This document shows, piece after piece, positions 50,645 through 58,886 of a stretch of 64,000 nucleotides of DNA. The position numbers and the translations under genes were made by a program. Positions within the stretch are counted from its first letter, which is position 1. Every line of letters starts with the position of its first letter. This DNA comes from Micromonospora vinacea (lineage in GTDB: Bacteria; Actinomycetota; Actinomycetes; Mycobacteriales; Micromonosporaceae): contig NZ_JADOTY010000001.1 in the NCBI RefSeq assembly GCF_015751785.1, forward strand, positions 806,001 through 870,000, read 5' to 3'. The notes beneath the pieces were generated by a model, which searched no databases, was not told the DNA's origin, and saw nothing but the letters and a program-made list of their open reading frames with translations.

Positions 50645-51387
50645 TCGGTCTTCTCGAACATGGCCCACCGGCCGGCCCGCGCGTCCTCGCCGGCCTTGGT
50701 ACGGCGGGTGCACGGCCAACAGCCGATCGACCCGTAACCCTGCTTGAACAGCTCGTTGACCGGCACGTTGAAGCGGGCGATGTAGGCGTCCACATCCTTC
50801 TGCGACCAGGCCGCGATCGGGTTGACCTTGACCTTGCCGCGGCGCGCGTCGAAGGTCACCACGGGCGTGTTGGCCCGGCTCGGCGATTCGTCCCGACGCA
50901 GACCGGCGGCCCAGGCGTCGTACCCGGTCAGCGCCCGCTCCAGCGGCTCCACCTTGCGCAGCTGGCAGCAGTCGTCCGGTGACTTGTTGAACAGTCGGGG
51001 CCCGTACTGGCCGTCCTGCTGGCCGACGGTCAGCCGGGGCCGGATCGACCGGACGTTCACCGGCAGCGTCCGGGCGACCTCGTCGCGTACCCGCAGCGTC
51101 TCGGGGAAGTGCAGGCCGGTGTCGAGGAAGACCACGTCCACCCCGGGGGCCACCCGGGACACCAGGTGCGCCAGCACGGCGTCGGCCATCGAGCTGGTCA
51201 CGCAGAACCGGTCACCGAAGGTCTGCGCCGCCCAGCGGGCGATCTCCAGTGCCGGGGCGCCCTCCAGGTCCCGAGCGGCCCGCTCGGCCAGGGCCCGCAG
51301 CTCGTCCGGCTCGCGCCGGGCCGGGTCGGCCGGCGTCGAGCCGCCCGGGCCCACCAGGCGCAGGCTCGCGGCCGAGACGAGACTCAT
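50626..51387 (-). CDS. cysH: Adenylylsulfate (APS) reductase, iron-sulfur type
   Basis: A 253-residue reductase turning APS into sulfite and AMP. Seen: the PP-loop region FCVTSSMADAVLAHLVS, FLDTGLHFPETLRVRDEV, RPRLTVGQQDGQYGPRLF and two Cys pairs, PDDCCQLRKVEPL and IGCWPCTRRT. These bind the 4Fe-4S cluster that marks APS rather than PAPS reductases. The C-terminus KTECGLHV carries the nucleophilic Cys. The ATG overlaps the stop of the zinc-ribbon gene by ATGA, and the gene overlaps cbiX, so all are one transcript with sirA. Confidence 0.96.
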   Translation of the reverse strand: MSLVSAASLRLVGPGGSTPADPARREPDELRALAERAARDLEGAPALEIARWAAQTFGDRFCVTSSMADAVLAHLVSRVAPGVDVVFLDTGLHFPETLRVRDEVARTLPVNVRSIRPRLTVGQQDGQYGPRLFNKSPDDCCQLRKVEPLERALTGYDAWAAGLRRDESPSRANTPVVTFDARRGKVKVNPIAAWSQKDVDAYIARFNVPVNELFKQGYGSIGCWPCTRRTKAGEDARAGRWAMFEKTECGLHV

Positions 51388-51545
51388 GAGTTCACCGCCC
51401 GACTCAGCAACCCGGTGAACTTCACCGAGAAGACCCGGGTGCAGGCGTGGCACTCCCACGCGCCGTGCCCCGCCTCGTGCGGCCGCAGGTCCTCCTCGCC
51501 GCAGTACGGGCAGTACAGAGGTGCCGCTCGGTTCTCGCTGCTCAC
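51384..51545 (-). CDS. Small zinc-ribbon protein of the sulfate-reduction operon
   Basis: A 53-residue protein with a zinc ribbon: YCPYCGEEDLRPHEAGH and WECHACTRVFSV (Cys-x2-Cys and Cys-x2-Cys), ending FTGLLSRAVNS. It is fixed between sirA and cysH by two 4-nt overlaps (GTGA at the start and ATGA at the end), so the start is certain. Similar small ribbons occur in actinobacterial sulfite reductase operons. A role as an electron or sulfur carrier, or as an assembly helper, is possible, but I know of no proof. Confidence 0.9.
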   Translation of the reverse strand: MSSENRAAPLYCPYCGEEDLRPHEAGHGAWECHACTRVFSVKFTGLLSRAVNS

Positions 51546-53254
51546 CGCAGTTCCTCCTCGTCGACTCTGATCACCCAGTTGGCGAACGTCTCGCCCTCGC
51601 TCCGACCGGCCAGGTAGCGACGGGCCAGCCGTTCCACGTACTCCGGAAGCTCCTCGGCGGTGGTCTTCAGGCCGCGCAGCTTGCGGCCGAAACCGGCGGT
51701 CTGCCCCTGGGCCATGCCCAGCCCGCCGCCCAGGTGCACCTGGAAACCCTCGACCTGCCGACCGTCCGGGCCGACCACCAGTTGACCCTTGAGGCCGATG
51801 TCGGCCACCTGGGTGCGCGCGCACGCGTTCGGGCAGCCGTTGATGTGGATCGAGATGTCCGCGTCGAAGTCGCGCAGCCGCTGCTCCAGCCGGGCCACCA
51901 GCTCCTCGCCGCGGGCCTTCGTCTCGACGATGGCGAGCTTGCAGTACTCGATGCCGGTGCACGCCATCGTGCCGCGCCGCCAGGCCGACGGCCGGGCCTC
52001 CAGACCGATCCCGCGCAGCGCGTCGACAAGCGACTCCGTCCGCTCCGACGGCACGTCGAGCACCAGCAGCTTCTGGTACGGGGTGAGCCGCACCCGGTCG
52101 CTGCCGTGCGCCTCGACCACGTCGGCCAACTGGCTGAGCTGTGCGCCGGAGACCCGCCCGACCACCGGGGCGGCGCCCACGTAGTGCCGCCCGTCGGACT
52201 GCTCGTGCACACCCACGTGGTCGACCGGCTTCGACGGCAGGATCGGCGCCGGGCCGTCGAGCAGCGTACGACCGAGATAGTCCTTCTCCAGGACCTCGCG
52301 GAAGCGCTCCACGCCCCAGTCGGCCACCAGGAACTTCAACCGGGCCCGGTTGCGCAGTCGGCGGTAGCCGTAGTCGCGGAAGATCCCGACCACCCCGGCC
52401 CACACGTCCGGCACCTCGGCCAGCGGCACCCAGACGCCGAGCCGCTTGGCGAGCATCGGGTTGGTGGAGAGACCCCCGCCGACCCACACGTCGAAGCCGG
52501 GCCCGTGCTCGGGGTGGTCGACACCGAGGAAGGCGATGTCGTTCGACTCGTACGGGGTGTCCACCAGCCAGGAGATCGACGTCTTGAACTTGCGGGGCAG
52601 GTTGGAGAACTGCTTGTCGCCGACGTACCGCGAGACGATCTCGTCGATCGCCGGTGTCGGGTCGAGCAGCTCGTCACGGGCCACCCCGGCGACCGGGCTG
52701 CCCAGCACGATCCGCGGGCAGTCGCCGCACGCCTCGGTGGTCTGCAGGCCGACCGACTCCAGTCGGCGCCAGATCTCCGGCATGTCCTCGACCCGGATCC
52801 AGTGGTACTGGATGTTCTGCCGATCGGTGATGTCGGCGGTGTCCCGCGCGAACTCCCGGGAGATGTCCGCGATCACCCGCAGCTGGGCCAGGCTGAGCTG
52901 GCCGCCGTCGATGCGGACCCGGAGCATGAAGAACTCGTCCTCCAGCTCGTGCGGCTCCAGCACGGCGGTGCGCCCGCCGTCGATGCCCGCCTTGCGCTGG
53001 GTGTAGAGGCCCCACCAGCGGAACCGGCCCCGCAGGTCCTGCGGGTCGATGGAGGCGAAGCCGCGGTGGGCGTAGATGTTCTCGATGCGAGCCCGGACGT
53101 TGAGCGGGTCGTCGTCCTTCTTGATCCGCTCGTTGGGGTTGAGCGGCTCGCGGTGGCCGAGCGCCCACTGACCCTCACCCCGTGGCCGGCGCGGTGCTCG
53201 GGTCGGGCGAGCCGTCTGGTCCTCGGAACGGGCCGGGATGCTGCTGACCGCCAT
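51542..53254 (-). CDS. sirA: Ferredoxin-dependent sulfite reductase
   Basis: A 570-residue siroheme/4Fe-4S enzyme reducing sulfite to sulfide with six electrons. Seen: the two ferredoxin-like halves with FFMLRVRIDGGQLSLAQLRV and VRLTPYQKLLVLDVP, the siroheme-binding TTEACGDCPRIVLGSPVAG, and the cluster motifs ACTGIEYCKLA and NGCPNACARTQVADIGLKG (Cys-x5-Cys, Cys-x3-Cys). It is closer to the NirA/SirA group than to the CysI flavoprotein partner. It begins the operon; a 28-codon leader peptide is encoded 133 nt upstream. In this operon it works with cysH and siroheme from cbiX. Confidence 0.96.
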   Translation of the reverse strand: MAVSSIPARSEDQTARPTRAPRRPRGEGQWALGHREPLNPNERIKKDDDPLNVRARIENIYAHRGFASIDPQDLRGRFRWWGLYTQRKAGIDGGRTAVLEPHELEDEFFMLRVRIDGGQLSLAQLRVIADISREFARDTADITDRQNIQYHWIRVEDMPEIWRRLESVGLQTTEACGDCPRIVLGSPVAGVARDELLDPTPAIDEIVSRYVGDKQFSNLPRKFKTSISWLVDTPYESNDIAFLGVDHPEHGPGFDVWVGGGLSTNPMLAKRLGVWVPLAEVPDVWAGVVGIFRDYGYRRLRNRARLKFLVADWGVERFREVLEKDYLGRTLLDGPAPILPSKPVDHVGVHEQSDGRHYVGAAPVVGRVSGAQLSQLADVVEAHGSDRVRLTPYQKLLVLDVPSERTESLVDALRGIGLEARPSAWRRGTMACTGIEYCKLAIVETKARGEELVARLEQRLRDFDADISIHINGCPNACARTQVADIGLKGQLVVGPDGRQVEGFQVHLGGGLGMAQGQTAGFGRKLRGLKTTAEELPEYVERLARRYLAGRSEGETFANWVIRVDEEELR

Positions 53255-53386
53255 CGCGGCGTCCTCCGTTGTCTGCTGTGCCTCGGGATACGCGGGGCGC
53301 GGCGGCCGGCCCGGCGAAGCGGGCGGGACAACGGTGTCTGAGACAGCCGGCGCGGAGCGCGCCCGAGACAGATTGGTCGGGCGTCG

Positions 53387-53473
53387 TCAGTAGGCCGGAC
53401 AGATCGCGCTGCGCACGCGGCCGTAATCGACGTGGCGACGTGCCACGAAGCGGCGGACGACTGCGGCGGTCAT
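53387..53473 (-). CDS. Cys-containing leader peptide of the sirA operon
   Basis: A 28-codon frame ending close before sirA: MTAAVVRRFVARRHVDYGRV then RSAICPAY, with one Cys three codons before the end. It matches the R-H-V-D-x-x-R-V-x-S-A-x-C pattern of actinobacterial sulfur-gene leader peptides. Low cysteinyl-tRNA would stall the ribosome at the Cys codon and alter the mRNA structure downstream. The space up to sirA holds overlapping hairpins, among them GGCGCG/CGCGCC and the TGTCT/AGACA pair at 53338-53348, which could be the alternative structures. No ribosome binding site is obvious before its ATG. Confidence 0.78.
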   Translation of the reverse strand: MTAAVVRRFVARRHVDYGRVRSAICPAY

Positions 53474-53544
53474 GGGCCCATGCTGCCACACCCCGAGGGG
53501 GCCGGCCAATGTCCACGTGCTGGATCCCACATCACGGGCGGGGG

Positions 53545-54456
53545 TCAGCCGACCAGCTGGTCACCGAGGATAGTTCGGGCATAACGCACCACCCGCCCCT
53601 GCCGTACGCCGGCGATCAGGCCGTTGTCCCTCAGCGTGGTGAGGTGATGCGACGCCGTCGCCGGTGCGAGACCCAGCATCGCTGCCAACTCGCCGGTGCT
53701 CAGCGGCGAGTCGAGCAGGCAGAGCGCCTCCGCCCGGGTGCCGCCGAGCAGTGCGCCGAGCGCCGCGCTGGGCGGCGGCGAATCCCACAGCCCGCCCAGC
53801 CCGGTCGGCGGATAGCAGAGGGCGGGCCCGGCGTCGCCCTCCATGATCGCGTGCACCGTCGGCCCGGAGAACGAGGTGGGCAGCAGCGTCCACGGGCGTC
53901 CGTCCAGGCCGGGCGGGCGGGTCGTGCCGACGGCGACCCGCAGCGCCGCGCCGTCCCACCGGATCAACGGGTGCACGTCGCGAAGCAGAGTGCGCCCGCC
54001 CTGCTCGGCGGCGAGCAGCGTCCGACGCCGGATGTCGGCCAGCGCGAGCGCCCGCAGCCGGGGCCAGTCCGGTGCGATCAGCACTGTGAAGTACCTGTGG
54101 AGTTGCGCGACCAATTCGTCCGGGGCCAGCCGGGGTGCGCCGGCCCGCTCGAGTTGCCGGCGCATCCGGGACGGGTCGGTGCCGGCGACCGCCCGCAGCT
54201 CGGCGGCCAGGTTCGGTGCCACTCCGATCGGGGTGAGGAAGTCCGGCACGTAACCGTTGGACGACCTGAGCACCGCCAACAGCGGTTCCAGGCCGGCATC
54301 CGGCAGCAGCCGCTCCGCGCGTTGCCGCCACGGACGGTGCATCCAGTACTTCTCCGGCTTGCGTAACGCCCAGGAGCTGGCCACCAGCTCGGCCAGGGGC
54401 GAGTGCACGAACCGCACCCGGCTCAGGTCGTCGGGCGAGAACCGAACCTCGATCAC
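53545..54456 (-). CDS. ArsR-type winged-helix regulator
   Basis: A 303-residue regulator. The C-terminal winged helix (about 230-300) is clear: LLDSPLSTGELAAMLGLAPATASHHLTTLRDNGLIAGVRQGRVVRY. The N-terminal ~220 residues form a DUF5937-like domain (FSPDDLSRVRFVHSPLAELVAS, WDSPPP), common to an actinobacterial subset of ArsR proteins with unknown ligand. The GTG at 54456 is the likely start. It is divergent from an aldo/keto reductase gene with 62 bp between starts, so it probably controls that gene. Confidence 0.9.
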   Translation of the reverse strand: MIEVRFSPDDLSRVRFVHSPLAELVASSWALRKPEKYWMHRPWRQRAERLLPDAGLEPLLAVLRSSNGYVPDFLTPIGVAPNLAAELRAVAGTDPSRMRRQLERAGAPRLAPDELVAQLHRYFTVLIAPDWPRLRALALADIRRRTLLAAEQGGRTLLRDVHPLIRWDGAALRVAVGTTRPPGLDGRPWTLLPTSFSGPTVHAIMEGDAGPALCYPPTGLGGLWDSPPPSAALGALLGGTRAEALCLLDSPLSTGELAAMLGLAPATASHHLTTLRDNGLIAGVRQGRVVRYARTILGDQLVG

Positions 54457-54518
54457 CCACGGATTCGACCACGATCGAACGGTTCGGCGACAGCGCCCGG
54501 CGGCCCGACGATTCTCGG

Positions 54519-55544
54519 ATGGAGTACAGGCAACTGGGCCGGTCGGGCCTGCGCGTCAGCGCGGTCGCGTACGGCAACTGGGTCACCCACGGCAACCAGC
54601 TCGACGACGACGCGGCGGCCGCGTGCGTGAAGGCCGCCCTGGATGCGGGCATCACCACGTTCGACACCGCCGACCGGTACGCCCAGGGGCGGGCCGAGGA
54701 GGCGTTGGGCAAGGCGCTGAGCGGCGTCCGGCGCAGCTCGATCGAGCTGTGCACGAAGGTGTGCCTGCCGGTCGGGCCGGGAGCCAACGACGCCGGGCTG
54801 TCCCGCAAGCACATCATCGAGGGCTGTCACGCCTCGCTGAGCCGGCTGGGCACCGACTACCTCGACCTCTATCAGGCGCACCGGTACGACGACAGCGTGC
54901 CGCTGGAGGAGACGATGCTCGCCTTCGCCGACCTGGTCCGCCAGGGCAAGGTGCTCTACGTCGGCGCCTCCGAGTGGACCGCCCCGCAGCTGCGCGCGGG
55001 CCTGCGGCTCGCCGCCGAGCTGCGCATCCCGTTCATCGCCAACCAGCCGCAGTACTCCATGCTCTGGCGGGTCGTGGAGGCCGAGGTGTCGCCCGCCTGC
55101 GCCGACCTCGGCCTGGGCCAGCTCGCCTGGTCGCCGCTCGCGATGGGCGTGCTGACCGGTCGGTACGAGCCGGGCCGGCGTCCGCCCGCCGGCTCGCGGG
55201 CCACCGACGGTTTCGGTGGCTCGTTCATCGCCCGCTACTCCTCGGATCTGCTGCTCTCCCGGGTACGCCAGCTCCGACCGATCGCCGAGGCCGCCGGCTG
55301 CACGATGGCCCAGTTGGCGGTGGCCTGGGTGCTGCGCCGGCCGACGGTGGCGGGCGCGATCGTCGGCGCGTCCCGGCCCGAGCAGCTCACCGAGACGGCC
55401 AGGGCCGCCACGGTACGGCTCGACGACGAGCTGATGGCCCGGATCGACGCCGTGCTCGACGAACTGGTGGAGCGTGATCCGGCGAAGACCGCCCGCCCGA
55501 ACGACGTGATGCCCGCCTGGCGGCCACCACCTGCGGCCGGCTGA
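54519..55544 (+). CDS. Aldo/keto reductase (Kv-beta/YajO-like)
   Basis: A 341-residue NADPH-dependent oxidoreductase. Seen: MEYRQLGRSGLRVSAVAYGN, TFDTADRYAQGRAEEALGKAL with catalytic Asp and Tyr, ELCTKVCLPVG (Lys), DLYQAHRYDDSVPLEETM (His), NQPQYSMLWR, WSPLAMGVLTGRYEPG and VGASRPEQLTE. The block pattern is that of the Kv-beta-like AKR branch. It is divergent from the ArsR-type regulator, with starts only 62 bp apart, and is therefore probably repressed by it. The substrate is unknown. Confidence 0.92.
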   Translation: MEYRQLGRSGLRVSAVAYGNWVTHGNQLDDDAAAACVKAALDAGITTFDTADRYAQGRAEEALGKALSGVRRSSIELCTKVCLPVGPGANDAGLSRKHIIEGCHASLSRLGTDYLDLYQAHRYDDSVPLEETMLAFADLVRQGKVLYVGASEWTAPQLRAGLRLAAELRIPFIANQPQYSMLWRVVEAEVSPACADLGLGQLAWSPLAMGVLTGRYEPGRRPPAGSRATDGFGGSFIARYSSDLLLSRVRQLRPIAEAAGCTMAQLAVAWVLRRPTVAGAIVGASRPEQLTETARAATVRLDDELMARIDAVLDELVERDPAKTARPNDVMPAWRPPPAAG

Positions 55545-55580
55545 CGCCCGCGCAGGGGGTGGCCGTGGCAGGCTCGGACC

Positions 55581-57089
55581 GTGGGGCAATTGTCCGAGAG
55601 GTCGGCCGGGGCGGCGTGGGAGCACCTGCGTCGCCTGCCGGTCTGGCTCCCCCCGGCACTGGTGACAGTGGCGGTGACAGTGACCGGGCTGGGCTCCGCC
55701 CAGCTCTGGCGCGACGAGCTGGCGACGTGGAGCGCGGCCACCCGGTCGCCCGGCGACCTGGTCCGGCTGGCCGGCACCATCGACGCCGCCACCGGGCCGT
55801 ACTACCTGCTGATGCATGGCTGGACCAGTGTCGTCGGCGACTCCACGATCGCCCTGCGCGTGCCGGCGGTGCTGGCGATGACAGTGGCCGCCGGGCTGCT
55901 CGCCGTGCTCGGGGCACGGCTCGTCGACCGGCGCGGCGGCCTCTTCGCCGGGCTGCTGTTCGCGGTGCTCCCCGGCACCTCCCGCTACGGGCAGGAGGCT
56001 CGCCCGTACGCGCTGGCCACCATGCTCGCCGTGCTCGCCACACTGCTGCTGGTGACCGCGCTACGTCGACCGAGCTGGGCCCGTTGGGCCGGTTACGCCG
56101 TCGCCGTCGCCGCCCTCGGGCTCATCCACCTGATCGCGCTCACACTGCTCGCCGCCCACGCGCTGGTCGTCCTCATCGCCTGGTGGCGCGGCCCGGCCGC
56201 GGCCGGCGTCGCCACCCCGGCGCACCTCGACGCCGAACGGGACCGGCGGGTGTGGCGGTGGCTGGTCTCCGTGGTGCCGGTCGCGCTGCTGGCCGGGCCG
56301 CTGCTGGTCAAGGCCCGGACCCAGCAGTCGCGGCAGTTGAACTGGGTCCACCTGGCCCGACTGGACGACCTCACCGCGCTGCCCGGCGGCGTCACCCAGA
56401 GCAGTGTGGTCGGTGGACTGCTGGTCGGGGTCGCGGCGCTGGGCGCGGCCCGGCTCGGGCGACGCGCCCTGCTGCCGGTCGGCGCGGTGCTGCTGCCCGT
56501 ACTGCTGCTCTTCGCCGCCGGCACTGTCGTACCGCTGTGGGTGCCCCGGTACCTGGTCTTCGTGGTGCCCTTCGCGTGCCTGCTGGCGGGCGCGGCGCTG
56601 GCCGCCGTGGCCGCACCGGCCGCGCTCGTCGTGGTGGTGCTGGCCGGGCTGCTCGGTCTGCCCGACCAGGCCGCGCTGCGGCGCACCCACGAGTGGCCGC
56701 GCAGCGCGCCGGTGGACTACGCGGGCGCGGCGCGGGTTATCGCCGACGGTCAACGCCCGGGGGATGCTGTGGTCTACTCGCCCCGGCACAGCTGGCTCTT
56801 CCTCGACCTCGGCATCGAATACCACCTCGGCGACCCTCCCCGGGACGTGCTGGTCACCGAGGACGAGGTCCGCCGCGGCGACCTGTGGGCAGCCGAGTGC
56901 CCCGAGCCGGCCCAGTGCCTCGCCGGTACGACACGGGTGTGGTTGGTCGTCGCCGGCCGGCACGCCGAGCCGCTGGCCACTGTGTCCGGCGCCAAGGGCG
57001 ACGCGCTGCGCACGGACTTCACCGTCACCCAGGTCTGGCCGCGCCCCGGCCTGACCGTTGCCCTGCTGACCAGCCGTCCCGGCCGCTGA
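55581..57089 (+). CDS. GT-C-fold membrane glycosyltransferase (PMT/ArnT-like)
   Basis: A 502-residue polytopic protein. After the first helix, SAQLWRDELATWSAATRS places an acidic Asp-Glu pair at the outer face, as in lipid-linked sugar transferases of the GT39/GT83 type. About ten further hydrophobic segments follow, among them STIALRVPAVLAMTVAAGLL, PYALATMLAVLATLLLVTAL and YAVAVAALGLIHLIALTLL, then a soluble C-terminal ~140 residues outside the membrane (WLFLDLGIEYHLGDPP). The GTG at 55581 has CAGGCT 6 nt before it, a possible weak leaderless promoter. The acceptor is not known. A 50-bp palindrome follows the gene. Confidence 0.85.
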   Translation: MGQLSERSAGAAWEHLRRLPVWLPPALVTVAVTVTGLGSAQLWRDELATWSAATRSPGDLVRLAGTIDAATGPYYLLMHGWTSVVGDSTIALRVPAVLAMTVAAGLLAVLGARLVDRRGGLFAGLLFAVLPGTSRYGQEARPYALATMLAVLATLLLVTALRRPSWARWAGYAVAVAALGLIHLIALTLLAAHALVVLIAWWRGPAAAGVATPAHLDAERDRRVWRWLVSVVPVALLAGPLLVKARTQQSRQLNWVHLARLDDLTALPGGVTQSSVVGGLLVGVAALGAARLGRRALLPVGAVLLPVLLLFAAGTVVPLWVPRYLVFVVPFACLLAGAALAAVAAPAALVVVVLAGLLGLPDQAALRRTHEWPRSAPVDYAGAARVIADGQRPGDAVVYSPRHSWLFLDLGIEYHLGDPPRDVLVTEDEVRRGDLWAAECPEPAQCLAGTTRVWLVVAGRHAEPLATVSGAKGDALRTDFTVTQVWPRPGLTVALLTSRPGR

Positions 57090-57130
57090 CCGGTCCGTCC
57101 ATGGGCAGGCGGGCGGTCCGCGCACCTCGT

Positions 57131-57180
57131 TGAGCGTGATGCCGGTGAGTCATCAAGATGACTCACCGGCATCACGCTCA
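57131..57180. terminator. 50-bp near-perfect palindrome between convergent genes
   Basis: 24-bp arms (57131-57154 and 57157-57180) are perfectly complementary around the two bases AA. It lies between the glycosyltransferase and pdtaS genes, both of which end here, and can terminate both. Confidence 0.8.
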
Positions 57181-57230
57181 TCCAGACATCCGCTCCCGAC
57201 GCGGACCCGCCCGAGCGGGAGCCGGAAGCA

Positions 57231-57265
57231 GGGCGGCGGGCGGCGGGCGGCGGGCGGCGGGCGGC
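57231..57265. repeat. Heptamer tandem repeat (GGGCGGC), five copies
   Basis: GGGCGGC is repeated five times without change at 57231-57265, 3 nt before the pdtaS stop. The plus strand has five evenly spaced GGG runs, a potential G-quadruplex. Confidence 0.95.
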
Positions 57266-57268
57266 GGC

Positions 57269-58861
57269 TCAGGGCTGCGAGCGGCCGTCGTGGGCGTTGC
57301 GGGCCAGCGGGACGACCAACACTGCCTCGGTGCCACCGTTGGCGCCGGCGCGCAGTTCGATGGTGCCGCGCAGCTCCCCGGTGATCAGGGCTCGGACGAT
57401 CTGGAGGCCGAGCCGGCTGCCGCGTTCGGCGTCGAAGTCCGGGGGGAGGCCACGCCCGTTGTCGGTCACCGAGACGTGCAGCATCTTGCGGAACCGGTGT
57501 GCCGAGACCACCACCTCGGGTCGCAGCGACGGGTCGACCTCGGGAGCGGCGACCGGCACCATGCCGGAGGCCGCGGGTACGGGAACCTCTTCCGCCTCGT
57601 CGGCCGGCGGGAAGCCGTGCTCGACGGCGTTGAGCAGCAACTCGTTGAGGACCATCACCAGCGAGGTGGCGATCTCCGCCGGCAGTACGCCAAAGCTGCC
57701 GCGCCGCCGCATGCCGACGCTCACCTCGGTCGCCGCGACCTCGGTCGCCGCGCTGGCCACCCGGTCGACGATGCCGTCGAACTCCACCGCCTCGTCACTG
57801 GACATGGAGAGCGTCTCGTGCACCAGGGCGATCGAGGCGACCCGACGGACGGATTCCTCCAGCGCGACCCGGGCCTCCGGCATGGACACCCGGCGGGCCT
57901 GCAACCGCAGCAGCGCGGCGACGGTCTGGAGGTTGTTCTTCACCCGGTGGTGGATCTCCCGGATGGTGGCGTCCTTGGTGATCAGCGCCCGGTCCCGGCG
58001 GCGGACCTCGGTGATGTCCCGGACCAGCACCAGCGCTCCGATCGGCACCCCGGCCGGCATCAGCGGCAGCGCCCGGGTGAGCATCGTGGCACCTCGCGCG
58101 TCGATCTCCCGGCGGGGCGGCGCCTCACCCCGCAGCGCCGCCAGGATCCCGTTCGAGGCCTCGGTGCCGTCCAGCGGATCACCGGCCAGCCGGCGGTGCA
58201 GCGCGGCCAGGTCCTCCCCCACCAGGTGCGAGGCGTAGCCCAGCCGGCGGTACGCGGACTGCGCGTTCGGGCTGGCGTAGGTGACCTTCCCGCCGGCGTC
58301 GAGCCGGACCAGGCCGTCACCGACCCGGGGGGCCGAGGTGGTCTCGCCCGGATGCCTCGGCGGCGGGAAGGTGCCGTCCGCGATCATCTGCGCCAGGTCG
58401 TCGGCGGTGGTGAGGTAGTTGAGCTCCAGCTGGCTGGGCGTACGCGCGGTGGAGAGGTTGGTGTCCCGCCCCACCACGGCGATCACCTCGCCGGCCTCCC
58501 CCTCGGCGGTACGCAGCCGGACCGGGATCGCCTCATGCCGGGCCGGCACGTCGCCGTACCAGACCGGGTCGCCCTCGCGCCAGATCCGACCCTGGGAGTA
58601 CGCCACCCCCAGATGGGCCACCTCCGGCCCGCCCACGATCCGGCCCACCTGGTCGTCCTGGTACGCGGTCGGCGCGGTGGTCGGACGGACCTGGGCAACG
58701 CAGAGGAACGTGCCCTCGGCGTCGACCGGAACCCAGAGCAGCAGGTCGGCGAAGGACAGATCGGAGAGCAGTTGCCAGTCGCCGGCGATCCGGTGCAGGT
58801 GGTCGATGTCGGCCGGACGGAGATGGGTGTGCTCCTCGGCGAGGTCGCGCAGCGTGGACAC
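57269..58861 (-). CDS. pdtaS: PdtaS-type sensor histidine kinase
   Basis: A 530-residue cytosolic sensor kinase. The N-terminal ~130 residues are a GAF-like domain (WQLLSDLSFADLLLWVPVD) and a PAS domain covers about 175-290 (VRLDAGGKVTYASPNAQSAY). The HisKA_2 motif is IREIHHRVKNNLQTVAALLR with the phosphorylated His. The HATPase has VLNELLLNAVEHGFP and DNGRGLP...SRLGLQIV. The layout is that of mycobacterial PdtaS (Rv3220c), which works with the antiterminator PdtaR; no pdtaR is in the window. In mycobacteria the neighbour is whiB1, here 7.5 kb away. It has a GTG start; the heptamer repeat lies just after its stop. Confidence 0.94.
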   Translation of the reverse strand: MSTLRDLAEEHTHLRPADIDHLHRIAGDWQLLSDLSFADLLLWVPVDAEGTFLCVAQVRPTTAPTAYQDDQVGRIVGGPEVAHLGVAYSQGRIWREGDPVWYGDVPARHEAIPVRLRTAEGEAGEVIAVVGRDTNLSTARTPSQLELNYLTTADDLAQMIADGTFPPPRHPGETTSAPRVGDGLVRLDAGGKVTYASPNAQSAYRRLGYASHLVGEDLAALHRRLAGDPLDGTEASNGILAALRGEAPPRREIDARGATMLTRALPLMPAGVPIGALVLVRDITEVRRRDRALITKDATIREIHHRVKNNLQTVAALLRLQARRVSMPEARVALEESVRRVASIALVHETLSMSSDEAVEFDGIVDRVASAATEVAATEVSVGMRRRGSFGVLPAEIATSLVMVLNELLLNAVEHGFPPADEAEEVPVPAASGMVPVAAPEVDPSLRPEVVVSAHRFRKMLHVSVTDNGRGLPPDFDAERGSRLGLQIVRALITGELRGTIELRAGANGGTEAVLVVPLARNAHDGRSQP

Positions 58862-58886
58862 GGTGACCAGGGTGCCACGCCGCGCC

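Noticed and set aside
53255..53386. SAM riboswitch before sirA
   Set aside because: No recognisable SAM-I or SAM-IV core; the coding pattern of a Cys leader peptide explains the region better.
57231..57265. GGGCGGC tandem repeat as a CRISPR or attachment site
   Set aside because: The 7-bp units are contiguous without spacers; it is a simple microsatellite-like repeat.
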